64,000 nt of DNA, taken from Thermodesulfobacteriota bacterium (GTDB lineage Bacteria > Desulfobacterota > Syntrophorhabdia > Syntrophorhabdales > JANXAF01). The notes below the pieces were generated by a model, which made no database searches, was not told the DNA's origin, and was given only the letters and a program-made list of their open reading frames with translations. Position 1 is the first letter of the stretch. Each line of letters opens with the position of its first letter. A program made the position numbers and the translations under genes. The stretch spans positions 62,001-126,000 of the forward strand of contig JANXAF010000005.1 in the NCBI GenBank assembly GCA_025062045.1, read 5' to 3'. Below, piece by piece: positions 54,851-63,058 of the stretch.

Positions 54851-54856
54851 ATAATA
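54851..54856 (-). promoter_or_regulatory. Possible -10 element for the molybdenum hydroxylase operon
   Basis: TATTAT on the minus strand lies 44 bases before the small ORF. No convincing -35 is seen, and no GG-N10-GC sigma-54 signature occurs in 54659-54900, so this operon may instead be read through from dctPQM. Confidence 0.25.
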
Positions 54857-54900
54857 GAGCGCCCACAGATATGTGTCCCTTGAACTTGGGCATGACTAGT

Positions 54901-56214
54901 CTAGTATTTCATAAGGCCAGGCAAAAATAGCGCTATTTCCGGCAAGAGAAAAACTACAGTTATTCCGATAATATCACAGATAATGAGGAATATTGCACCC
55001 TTGTAAATGTCTTTAATGGTCGTACCTTTCGGAGCTACACCCTGCATCACAAATAGTGTTAGTCCAAAAGGAGGGCTCTTCATAGCGATGCCCATGTTAA
55101 GAAGGGTAACGAGACAGAACCAGAGGGTATTTATATCCATCATTTTGAGAATCGGCATGAAGATGGGTAGAGTGATCATTAAAATCGACACTTGTTCCAT
55201 AAAGCAGCCAAGTACAAGGTAGACAATCTGCATGATAATAACCGTCACAACTGGAGAGATCGCGTATTCCATCACAAACTGGCACAGTCCCTGAGATGCA
55301 CCCGTATACGCGAGAATCTGTCCGAATGCGATTGCGCCAGTAAGTATCATGAACATCATAACAGTTATCCGAATGGTCGCAATAAGGGAATCTTTTATGA
55401 TTTTAATGCTTAGTCTTCCGTACAAAGCAATGAGGACAACCGATCCGAATATTCCCAAAATGGCTGATTCGCTTGGTGTGCAGAGTCCAAAAAATATAAG
55501 CCAAGTGACAAGAAACATAATCCCGCCAAAGGGGAGGATGTATTTGACGACACTCGCGATCTTTTCCTTCCACGGATAAACCTGTTCAGAGTAATCAAGC
55601 GCACTTTCTGGATCTAGTCTTGTAACAAGCGTAACATACGCTATGTAACATCCGGAAAGAACAAGCCCGGGCAGTATTCCTGAGATGAGAAGCTTCCCTA
55701 TAGATACTTCAGCAAGGGCACCAAGTATTACAGCGAAGGCACTTGGCGGAATGATCATCGCAAGTGCCCCGGAAAAACAAGAACTTATGGCCAGGTACCT
55801 TTTGTATCCTCGCCTGTACATTTCAGGAAGTAGAATGCTTCCTATCATTGCGGTAGTTCCCTGAGCAGATCCGCTTAACGCAGCAAAGATCGTAGCAGAA
55901 CCTATAGCAAGGTAACAGAGCCTCCCTCTTACCCTTCCCACCCACTTGTCCAGTGTTTCAATGACATACTGAAACACGCCAGATCGGGCTATCAGCTCTC
56001 CCATAAGTATGAAGGCAGGAACAGGAATTAAAACGAAGTTGGCAACCGATGAAAACACGGTATTTGACAGCTCGATAAGTCCCTTTAATCCACCCCAGAG
56101 AAAATAGATCCCAACGATGTTTACTATGGTGAAGGCAAGAAAAACTGGGAAGCCAGCAATAAGTAGAAAAATCAGGCTTCCCAGTATCAAAAAGAGGCTT
56201 ACGTACCACTCCAT
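54901..56214 (-). CDS. dctM: TRAP transporter large membrane subunit (DctM)
   Basis: The 437-residue protein has about 12 hydrophobic segments and the DctM family features: PVFLAFTIVNIVGIYF, GSAQGTTAMIGSILLPEM, IPPSAFAVILGALAEVSIGK and the C-terminal MKSPPFGLTLFVMQGVAPKG. It forms the Na+-coupled channel of a TRAP importer for an organic acid. It starts 1 base after dctQ. Confidence 0.94.
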   Translation of the reverse strand: MEWYVSLFLILGSLIFLLIAGFPVFLAFTIVNIVGIYFLWGGLKGLIELSNTVFSSVANFVLIPVPAFILMGELIARSGVFQYVIETLDKWVGRVRGRLCYLAIGSATIFAALSGSAQGTTAMIGSILLPEMYRRGYKRYLAISSCFSGALAMIIPPSAFAVILGALAEVSIGKLLISGILPGLVLSGCYIAYVTLVTRLDPESALDYSEQVYPWKEKIASVVKYILPFGGIMFLVTWLIFFGLCTPSESAILGIFGSVVLIALYGRLSIKIIKDSLIATIRITVMMFMILTGAIAFGQILAYTGASQGLCQFVMEYAISPVVTVIIMQIVYLVLGCFMEQVSILMITLPIFMPILKMMDINTLWFCLVTLLNMGIAMKSPPFGLTLFVMQGVAPKGTTIKDIYKGAIFLIICDIIGITVVFLLPEIALFLPGLMKY

Positions 56215-56215
56215 C

Positions 56216-56713
56216 TTAAGCTCTTCCTTTCTGGCTCCAACTCTCCCTAAGCTGCCTCAAGAACTCGACTGCAAGGGTAAAAAATCCGTACGCCATAATG
56301 AGGAAGAAGTAGTGTTTCCCAATTGCATAGATCTTGACAACTTTAAGCCCATCCCTGTATGCATGTACCGCGGCAAGAAAACTCGTTAAAGCAAGGATCC
56401 CCATTGCCAAAAACCCAACTAAGCTGTGGATCGTTCTAACATATGGCAGTTTTTCTCTGGATAGCACGTAATCAAGCACATCCACCCTTATATGTCCACC
56501 CTCCCTGAGAAGCCATCCCGTACCGAAGAAAGTGACGGAAAATAGGATGTATTCGATAAATTCCACATCCCACGTCAGAGGCCTATCAAAAAAGTACCTA
56601 AGTATGATCTCACAAAATTTGGTAACAACACAGATCGCCATAAGAACACAGCAGAAAAATGCAGATGCCTCAATAACCAAATCAAAGAACGTTTTCTTTT
56701 TTAGTCCTGCCAT
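56216..56713 (-). CDS. dctQ: TRAP transporter small membrane subunit (DctQ)
   Basis: The 165-residue protein has four transmembrane segments with the DctQ pattern (EIILRYFFDRPLTWDVEFIEYIL, residues about 33-55, and GTGWLLREGGHIRVDVL). It pairs with DctM. Its start overlaps dctP by 13 bases. Confidence 0.9.
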   Translation of the reverse strand: MAGLKKKTFFDLVIEASAFFCCVLMAICVVTKFCEIILRYFFDRPLTWDVEFIEYILFSVTFFGTGWLLREGGHIRVDVLDYVLSREKLPYVRTIHSLVGFLAMGILALTSFLAAVHAYRDGLKVVKIYAIGKHYFFLIMAYGFFTLAVEFLRQLRESWSQKGRA

Positions 56714-57708
56714 GGAAAAGCACCCTTAGGAAGTGCCGCTTTTGAGGTGAGTTTCCTAAGTTTAGGACCGTAATCAGGAGCGCTCTTTAGGACCGCCTCC
56801 CAAGTTTTTTCATAGACTAAATTTACAAATTTTTCTGCTTCTGGCTTTGGCATCTCAACAAACTCCATACCTGCCCTAAGTCGCTGTTTATCCTCCTTCT
56901 CCATTATCATCATCTGGCGCATTGTCGCTATGTATTCCATATCTTTCATGGTTTCGGAAATTACTTTCTGTGCATCTGCTGGCAGTTTCTTCCAAACGTC
57001 GAGGTTTATCATGGTCGCCGGTTCCATTTGGAACACACCGGGTAATATCATGTATTTAGTAACTTCCTGCAGGCCCCAGCTTGTCATTCCCACCCGTGGC
57101 CACATAAAACCGTCAACTACTTTCCTTTCCATCGCAGTGTGGATCTCAGTAGGCGGTATCATAACCGGAGAAGCACCGAGGGCCTGGATAAAGGGTACGT
57201 AAAGAGGCATAACCCTTATCTTCATGCCTTTAAAGTCCTCAAGCTTTGTTATTTTTTTATTGGTGTACATCATAAAAGGAATGAGGCTATGAAACCTTCC
57301 AAGGTATTTAGCGTTAACCCGCTTTTCAAAGATCTCTTCCCAGAGTTTAAAAGCACCCGTTACCCTTTCTTCCCACTCCGCAAGCTCTGTGAGTCCTTTC
57401 GCCTCCGCTTCTGGCATAAGCGGCTTCATGTACCCGAAAGGATAGTAAAGGATCATGTCTATCGTTCCTTTCTTCAAAGCACTTATCTGATCAAACGCCG
57501 CTATTACTTCGGGTCCGCCAAGCCATTTTATTTCCACCTTCCCCTTCAGTCTCTCATTTACCTTGTCGATAAACATCTGGACACCGTCGTTATTCGCATG
57601 TGGCTTAGGAAAAGCGCTTACGGCTTTTATCGTTATCTGCTGCGCGTTCGAAGATAACGCAAAAAGTGTAAATCCGACTACCAATGCGAAAATCAAGAAC
57701 TTTTTCAT
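56701..57708 (-). CDS. dctP: TRAP transporter substrate-binding protein (DctP)
   Basis: The 335-residue periplasmic protein has a signal peptide (MKKFLIFALVVGFTLFALSS..AQQ). The ATG at 57708, preceded by GGGGGGTG, is therefore preferred over a frame reaching 57780. The fold features SALKKGTIDMILYYPFG, FKGMKIRVM (with the conserved Arg that binds carboxylate) and EVTKYMILPG are typical. It is the first gene of the operon and has a sigma-54 promoter and upstream enhancer. The ligand is an unknown carboxylate. Confidence 0.93.
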   Translation of the reverse strand: MKKFLIFALVVGFTLFALSSNAQQITIKAVSAFPKPHANNDGVQMFIDKVNERLKGKVEIKWLGGPEVIAAFDQISALKKGTIDMILYYPFGYMKPLMPEAEAKGLTELAEWEERVTGAFKLWEEIFEKRVNAKYLGRFHSLIPFMMYTNKKITKLEDFKGMKIRVMPLYVPFIQALGASPVMIPPTEIHTAMERKVVDGFMWPRVGMTSWGLQEVTKYMILPGVFQMEPATMINLDVWKKLPADAQKVISETMKDMEYIATMRQMMIMEKEDKQRLRAGMEFVEMPKPEAEKFVNLVYEKTWEAVLKSAPDYGPKLRKLTSKAALPKGAFPWQD

Positions 57709-57744
57709 TTGACACCCCCCAGAAGGATTTTTCTGAAGTTGAAA

Positions 57745-57760
57745 AGCAATTTTTATGCCT
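57745..57760 (-). promoter_or_regulatory. Sigma-54 (-24/-12) promoter of the dctPQM operon
   Basis: On the minus strand AGGCATAAAAATTGCT has GG and GC separated by 10 bases and a perfect TTGCT -12 half. The -24 half differs from TGGCAC at two positions. The dctP ATG is 37 bases downstream. Confidence 0.7.
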
Positions 57761-57810
57761 TTTATGCCGTTTTCATGCATCTCCTCCTACCAGTTGGAAA
57801 AAAAAAGACG

Positions 57811-57847
57811 TGTTTCCAAAAGAAACAATATATATCCAAAAGAAACG
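57811..57847. promoter_or_regulatory. Putative enhancer-binding sites (UAS) upstream of dctP
   Basis: TGTTTCCAAAAGAAACA (57811-57827) is a perfect palindrome with a 5-base centre. The half-site TCCAAAAGAAAC recurs at 57835-57846, exactly 20 bases (two helical turns) away. The site is 51 bases upstream of the sigma-54 promoter, matching the distance in front of the Hdr operon. Flanking AAAAGACG (57803-57810) and CGTCTTTT (57846-57853) extend the symmetry. Confidence 0.6.
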
Positions 57848-57888
57848 TCTTTTGTGAGCAAGGATATATGAAGGTTCATAGCCAGATG

Positions 57889-57897
57889 TGATATAAT
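57889..57897 (+). promoter_or_regulatory. Extended -10 promoter of the glycosyltransferase operon
   Basis: TGATATAAT (TG-N-TATAAT) gives a perfect extended -10. The ATG at 57896 lies inside this box, which supports the downstream ATG at 57932. Confidence 0.5.
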
Positions 57898-57931
57898 GAC
57901 GAAAACATTCATCTTGCTCGAGGTCGATCGC

Positions 57932-60268
57932 ATGGTTCAAGTGAGCTCTTACCATTTTGGTCCCAAAAAGATAGCCTTCATAGGGACATACGTACCACGT
58001 CAGTGTGGCATCGCAACCTTTACCAATGATCTTTTGACAGCCATAAGGATGGAGGACCCCCAAACCGAGTGTTGGGCAATTGCCTTGAACGACCTTGAAG
58101 GAGGATACCCATACCCCGAGGAGGTCCATTTCGAGATAAACCAGAATGTGCTTGCTGAATACAGGCTTGCCGCGGATTTTTTAAACGTGAACAGGGTTGA
58201 GCTCGTTCTTCTTCAACACGAATATGGAATATTCGGTGGTATAGACGGATCTTATATACTGGAGCTTTTAGGTCAGCTTAGAATGCCCATAGTAAGCACG
58301 CTCCATACCGTACTTATGAATCCCTCTCCCACCCAGTACTTCACTTTAAAGAGAATAGCTCAGTTGTCTGACAGAGTTGTGGTTATGAGTAACATCGCAG
58401 AGGATATACTTTGTAACATCTACGGGGTTTCGAGGGAAAAAATTATTGTGATTCCCCACGGTATACCGGATGTTCCCTTCGTTGATCCTAACTACTATAA
58501 GGATCAGTTCGGAGTCGAGGGAAAGAAGGTCATCCTCACATTCGGACTTCTCTCGCCAGGAAAAGGTATTGAAGTCATGATCGAAGCTCTGCCCATGATA
58601 GTCAAGGAGCATCCCGATGTGGTCTACATAATACTCGGAGCGACTCATCCCCACATAAAGAGGGAATTCGGTGAGTCATACAGGTTGAGTTTACAAAGGA
58701 GAGCAAGGGAACTCAGTGTCGACAATCACGTTATGTTTTACAACAGGTACGTAACCTTAACCGAACTTTGCGAGTTTCTTGGAGCAGCAGATATTTATGT
58801 AAGTCCTTACCTAAACCAAGAACAAGTAGTTTCGGGGACCCTCTCTTATGCGTTAGGAACCGGCAAAGCTGTGGTCTCAACCCCCTACTGGTATGCAAGG
58901 GAGGTCCTCCAAGATGGTCGGGGAAGGCTCGTACCCTTTAAAGACCCGGATGCTCTTGCAAGGGAAATAGTCTACCTGCTATCTAACGAAGTTGAAAGGC
59001 ACTCCATGAGAAAAAAAGCCTACACTTTCTCAAGGGAGATGGTGTGGAAGGAGGTAGCGAGAAAGTACCTACAGCTTTTCGCGGAAGTGAAAGCAGAAAG
59101 AGAAAGTAGACCGAAGACTATCTTTACTGCCAAGATGATGAGGGAAAAACCGGATGAGGTTCCGGTTCCCAAGCTTATCCACCTTATGCGGCTCACTGAT
59201 GATGTTGGCGTCATCCAGCACGCAAAATACATAGTTCCAGACAGATTTCATGGTTATTGCACTGACGACAATGCCAGGGCTTTACTTGCCGCGTTGCTCG
59301 CACTGGATATAGAGGTTAATGAAAGCAAAGAACTCCTCACTAACCTTGCTTGCACGTACATGAGCTTTCTTTATTATGCCTTCAATAAGGAGAATGGGAG
59401 GTTTAGGAACTTCATGGGTTACGATAGAAAATGGCTGGAAGAGATAGGTTCTGAGGATAGTCACGGAAGAGCACTTTGGAGTCTAGGAGAAGCGATTTAT
59501 CTCTCAAAGAATTTTGAGCTAAGAGAGGTGATTATAGAGCTTTTCAGACTCGCAATTAATCCTGTTTCGGAGTTCACATCTCCCCGTGCCTGGGCGTACG
59601 CTTTGGCAGGGATCCATTACTACCTTAATGTTTTCGAGGGTGACACAGAGGTCAAGAGAATAAGGGATTACCTCGCTCTTAAACTATTTGATCTTTATGA
59701 GCAGAATGCTACCCCTGATTGGCCTTGGATCGAAGAGGTCGTTACTTACGCAAACGGAAGAATTTCGCAGGCTTTGATATTTTCAGGTTACGACATGAAA
59801 AGGGACGATTTACTATCCGCAGGGATCGAGTCACTCGAGTGGCTCATAAGTATACAGATGGAAGAAAAGGGACATTTGGTTCCGATAGGAAGCAACGGAT
59901 GGTATGTGAAGGGTAAAGAAAGGGCAAGATTCGATCAGCAACCACTAGAGGCACATGAGTTAATAGAGGCTCTAAAAGCGGCTTATATGGTCACAGGACA
60001 CGAAAAATGGTTGAACCATGCGGAAAGGTGCCTAGAGTGGTTTTTGGGGAGAAACGATTTGAATACTCCACTTTACGACTACACAAGTGGCGGATGTTTT
60101 GATGGGCTACAGCCAACTGGAGTGAATAAAAACCAGGGTGCCGAAGCTACTCTCTCTTGGCTTCTTTCTCTCTTTAGAATATATGAGCTTAGGAAACTTC
60201 AGGTATCTGCGCTTCCTGGAGCAGGCAAAAGAGTTGGGTCTAAAGAGGGTGAGAAGTATGTCTCATAA
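57932..60268 (+). CDS. GT4 glycosyltransferase fused to alpha/alpha-barrel-like domain
   Basis: The 778-residue protein has an N-terminal GT-B family 4 transferase (about 1-390: FIGTYVPRQCGIATF, LTFGLLSPGKGIEVM, SPYLNQEQVVSGTLSYALGT). The C-terminal half (about 410-765) is helical, with TDDNARALLAALL, GSEDSHGRALWSLGEA, SPRAWAYALAGIHYY and DQQPLEAHE repeats resembling an (alpha/alpha)6 glycosidase or epimerase barrel. GAGG precedes the ATG at 57932. The fusion may couple transfer and processing of a mannose-type glycan; neither activity is proven. It overlaps the next transferase gene by 11 bases. Confidence 0.82.
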   Translation: MVQVSSYHFGPKKIAFIGTYVPRQCGIATFTNDLLTAIRMEDPQTECWAIALNDLEGGYPYPEEVHFEINQNVLAEYRLAADFLNVNRVELVLLQHEYGIFGGIDGSYILELLGQLRMPIVSTLHTVLMNPSPTQYFTLKRIAQLSDRVVVMSNIAEDILCNIYGVSREKIIVIPHGIPDVPFVDPNYYKDQFGVEGKKVILTFGLLSPGKGIEVMIEALPMIVKEHPDVVYIILGATHPHIKREFGESYRLSLQRRARELSVDNHVMFYNRYVTLTELCEFLGAADIYVSPYLNQEQVVSGTLSYALGTGKAVVSTPYWYAREVLQDGRGRLVPFKDPDALAREIVYLLSNEVERHSMRKKAYTFSREMVWKEVARKYLQLFAEVKAERESRPKTIFTAKMMREKPDEVPVPKLIHLMRLTDDVGVIQHAKYIVPDRFHGYCTDDNARALLAALLALDIEVNESKELLTNLACTYMSFLYYAFNKENGRFRNFMGYDRKWLEEIGSEDSHGRALWSLGEAIYLSKNFELREVIIELFRLAINPVSEFTSPRAWAYALAGIHYYLNVFEGDTEVKRIRDYLALKLFDLYEQNATPDWPWIEEVVTYANGRISQALIFSGYDMKRDDLLSAGIESLEWLISIQMEEKGHLVPIGSNGWYVKGKERARFDQQPLEAHELIEALKAAYMVTGHEKWLNHAERCLEWFLGRNDLNTPLYDYTSGGCFDGLQPTGVNKNQGAEATLSWLLSLFRIYELRKLQVSALPGAGKRVGSKEGEKYVS

Positions 60269-61484
60269 ACCAATTGTTATTGTAAGTTCGTATCCTCCAA
60301 GACTCTGCGGTATTGCGACGTTTGCCGAGGAGGCTAGGGAATTTATAAAAAAGGCTAATCCTGACAGGGAAGTAGTGGTCATAAGTCACACTGATGGTGA
60401 GGGAGAAGGTGTTTACCCGATAATAAGACTCGACCGGGCCGATTGGTGGAAACCAGTCGCCAAATTCATAGAAAATCTCGATCCATACGTGGTTCACATA
60501 CAGCACGAATACGGGCTATACGAGTACTATGACGAGCGAGGCATAGGGGACGGAAACGAGGGATTTTTAAATCTCCTTGAAGCGATAGGAGACTTTCCTA
60601 TTGTTGTCGAACCCCACACAGTCCATGGGAGACTTACAGATTTTGAAGCAGATTTCATTTACCGACTCTGTCAAAAAAGCCATGTTGTACTCTTCAAATG
60701 CCACTATCAGAAGTGGAGGCTCGACTGGACATTTAAAATTAGGAATTGGATAACCCCCAGAAACATAATGGTCGTTCCTCATGGAGCAAGACCAGACAGA
60801 AGGTGGGGGATACATGAGATACCGATGATAAGACGGGAACTTGGTCTTGATGAGGTTGGACTTTCGAACCATATAGTAGGAATGGTAGGGTGGATCCAGT
60901 CAAACAAGAGATGGGATATTCTCCTTTCCATGTGGGAGGAAATCCACGATGAAATAAAAAGAATAACTGGTGAAGAGTGGGATCTTTTGGCGGCCGGCAC
61001 CATAAGAGATCCTCACCATCGGAAAGACTATGAAAGCTGGAAATCTGAGCTGGAGATACTCGCAAACAAAGGTTTGGCCCATTTTTATGAGTTTATACCT
61101 AGAGGCGATCTGTACTATAAGGTCATGGCTGTCTGCGACTTCATCGTGATACCTACCATTGATGAGACACAATCCGGTACGCTTGCCCGCGTCATAGCCC
61201 TAAATAAGCCATACATCACCACCGCACCGATGGAGGGATTGACAGCCCAGACCCTAGAGAGCGAGGGTGGTCTCCTTTTCACCACAAAGGAGATGTTAAA
61301 AAAGAAAGTCATAAGATTGGCAACGGACGAGAATTTAAGGATCACTCTTGGAGAAAACCTTAAAAGATACCTAGAAAACGTTGTCTCCTGGGAAATTGTA
61401 GCAAGACAGTATAACGAGGCCTATCGTCTCGCAAGGAGATCATGTGAGACAAAAAGACCAGTGGTTTTGGATCCGGAGTTCTGA
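60258..61484 (+). CDS. GT4 family glycosyltransferase
   Basis: The 408-residue transferase starts SHKPIVIVSSYPPRLCGIATF, sharing the PR-x-CGIATF motif with the preceding protein. It contains HIQHEYGLYEYY, VPHGARPD and IPTIDETQSGTLARVIAL, typical of retaining GT-B enzymes. The ATG at 60258 lies within the end of the previous gene, preceded by GAGGGTGAGAAG. A longer frame reaching 60138 would give a 131-base overlap and is rejected. The donor sugar is unknown. Confidence 0.85.
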   Translation: MSHKPIVIVSSYPPRLCGIATFAEEAREFIKKANPDREVVVISHTDGEGEGVYPIIRLDRADWWKPVAKFIENLDPYVVHIQHEYGLYEYYDERGIGDGNEGFLNLLEAIGDFPIVVEPHTVHGRLTDFEADFIYRLCQKSHVVLFKCHYQKWRLDWTFKIRNWITPRNIMVVPHGARPDRRWGIHEIPMIRRELGLDEVGLSNHIVGMVGWIQSNKRWDILLSMWEEIHDEIKRITGEEWDLLAAGTIRDPHHRKDYESWKSELEILANKGLAHFYEFIPRGDLYYKVMAVCDFIVIPTIDETQSGTLARVIALNKPYITTAPMEGLTAQTLESEGGLLFTTKEMLKKKVIRLATDENLRITLGENLKRYLENVVSWEIVARQYNEAYRLARRSCETKRPVVLDPEF

Positions 61485-61486
61485 TC

Positions 61487-62845
61487 GTGCGGATAGCGAT
61501 GCTTTCACCCATCGCATGGAGGACACCACCTAGACATTACGGCCCGTGGGAATTCGTCGTCTCTAACCTTACAGAAGGATTGGTAAAGAGAGGTGTAGAT
61601 GTAACACTTTTTGCGACTGGCGATTCCGTAACTTCGGCCCGGCTTATAAGTGTGGTGAAAATGGGTTACGAAGAGGACAAATCGATAATCCCTAAGGTTT
61701 ACGAGTCTCTTCACGTATCTCAAGTCTTTGAACGGGCAAACGAATTCGATCTCATCCATAATCATTTCGATTATCTGCCCCTCACCTATTCAAAACTCAC
61801 AAAGACTCCAGTTCTTACGACAATCCATGGTTTTTCATCTCCTGGCATACTTCCTGTTTATAAAAAGTACAATGGCAGCGTCTACTACGTAGCCATAAGC
61901 GAAGCGGATAAAAACCCTGAACTAGATTACATCGCAACGATACATCACGGTATAGATGTTGAAAAATACACGTTCTACCCCGAGCACGGTAGTTACTTAC
62001 TTTTCTTCGGCAGAATCCATCATGAAAAAGGCACATATGAGGCGATCAAAATCGCAAAAAGAACAGGTTTCAAACTTCTAATAGCAGGGATAATCCAAGA
62101 TCAGAGATACTTTGAAACCTACTGCGCCCCATATATTGACGGAGAAGAGATAATATACATAGGAAGTGTGGGCCCTGAAAAAAAATCTGAGATACTCGGA
62201 GGAGCTTATGCCCTTTTGCATCCCATAAACTTCGATGAACCCTTCGGACTTTCCGTTGTCGAATCGATGGCCTGTGGTACACCCGTAATCGCCATAAAAA
62301 GGGGAAGTATGCCAGAACTCATAAAGGATGGAGAAACAGGCTTTCTCGTGCAGAACGAGGAGGAATTTATCGAAAGAATAAATGATGTGAAAAAGATCGA
62401 AAGATTGGCTTGTCGTAGATGGGTAGAAGAGAAGTTCACGGTTGAAAGGATGGTGGATGACTATATTGGGGTCTATAGGAGAATCCTAAAAGAGAGAGAA
62501 TTGGATCAAAGAAGGCCTTGGGGGTTTTACGAGATTTTGGCTGACACAGCTTATTATAAGGTTAAAAGGATCACGGTCTATCCAAATCATAGGTTAAGCT
62601 ACCAAAGGCACAGAAAGAGAAATGAACACTGGTTCATAGTTGAAGGCCTTGCCCGCGTAACAAAAGACGGAAAGGATTATATCCTTAGAGAGAATGACCA
62701 CATAGACATACCAAAAGGGAGCTGGCATCGAATAAAGAACGAGGGGGATAGAGATCTTGTCTTTATCGAGATCCAGACGGGCGAATACTTCGGCGAAGAC
62801 GACATAGAGAGGATTGAGGATGATTACGGACGTTTGGGCTTGTAA
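61487..62845 (+). CDS. GT4 glycosyltransferase fused to a ManC-type cupin
   Basis: The 452-residue protein starts at GTG 61487, 2 bases after the previous stop. The N-terminal part is GT4 (RHYGPWEFVVSNLTEGLVKRG, YLLFFGRIHHEKG, FDEPFGLSVVESMACGTPVIA). From about residue 340 it carries a cupin of the type II mannose-6-phosphate isomerase family (RPWGFYEIL, LSYQRHRKRNEHWFIVEG, DHIDIPKGSWHRIKN). The cupin keeps metal-binding histidines. Fusion of transferase and isomerase-type cupin is unusual and points to mannose metabolism. Confidence 0.85.
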   Translation: MRIAMLSPIAWRTPPRHYGPWEFVVSNLTEGLVKRGVDVTLFATGDSVTSARLISVVKMGYEEDKSIIPKVYESLHVSQVFERANEFDLIHNHFDYLPLTYSKLTKTPVLTTIHGFSSPGILPVYKKYNGSVYYVAISEADKNPELDYIATIHHGIDVEKYTFYPEHGSYLLFFGRIHHEKGTYEAIKIAKRTGFKLLIAGIIQDQRYFETYCAPYIDGEEIIYIGSVGPEKKSEILGGAYALLHPINFDEPFGLSVVESMACGTPVIAIKRGSMPELIKDGETGFLVQNEEEFIERINDVKKIERLACRRWVEEKFTVERMVDDYIGVYRRILKERELDQRRPWGFYEILADTAYYKVKRITVYPNHRLSYQRHRKRNEHWFIVEGLARVTKDGKDYILRENDHIDIPKGSWHRIKNEGDRDLVFIEIQTGEYFGEDDIERIEDDYGRLGL

Positions 62846-62863
62846 GAGCAAAGGAACCGAAGA

Positions 62864-63058
62864 CTAAGAGACCTCAAGCTTCGGAAACTCAATAACAATC
62901 GCTTTAGCCGGACAACTTGAAAAGCACATCCCGCACTCTTCGCAAAACTCCTCATCTATATTTGCCACACCTTCAAAAATAGAAATAGCTTCTACGGGAC
63001 ATACCGCAAGACAGCTTTCGCAGCCGGTACACAAGTCCTTAACGATCCTTGGAACCAT
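62864..63058 (-). CDS. 2[4Fe-4S] ferredoxin
   Basis: The 64-residue protein has two complete cluster motifs, CTGCESCLAVCPVEAI and CEECGMCFSSCPAKAI. The stop of the flavoenzyme gene upstream is directly followed by its ATG (63058), so the two are co-transcribed. It likely exchanges electrons with that flavoenzyme or another oxidoreductase. Confidence 0.92.
   Translation of the reverse strand: MVPRIVKDLCTGCESCLAVCPVEAISIFEGVANIDEEFCEECGMCFSSCPAKAIVIEFPKLEVS

Noticed and set aside
57896-57931. ATG at 57896 as start of the large glycosyltransferase
   Set aside because: It lies inside a TG-N-TATAAT extended -10 element; the ATG at 57932 has GAGG at 8 bases and matches the conserved start region.
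60138-60257. Longer start for the second glycosyltransferase
   Set aside because: It would overlap the previous gene by 131 bases; ATG 60258 has a ribosome site and begins the family motif.
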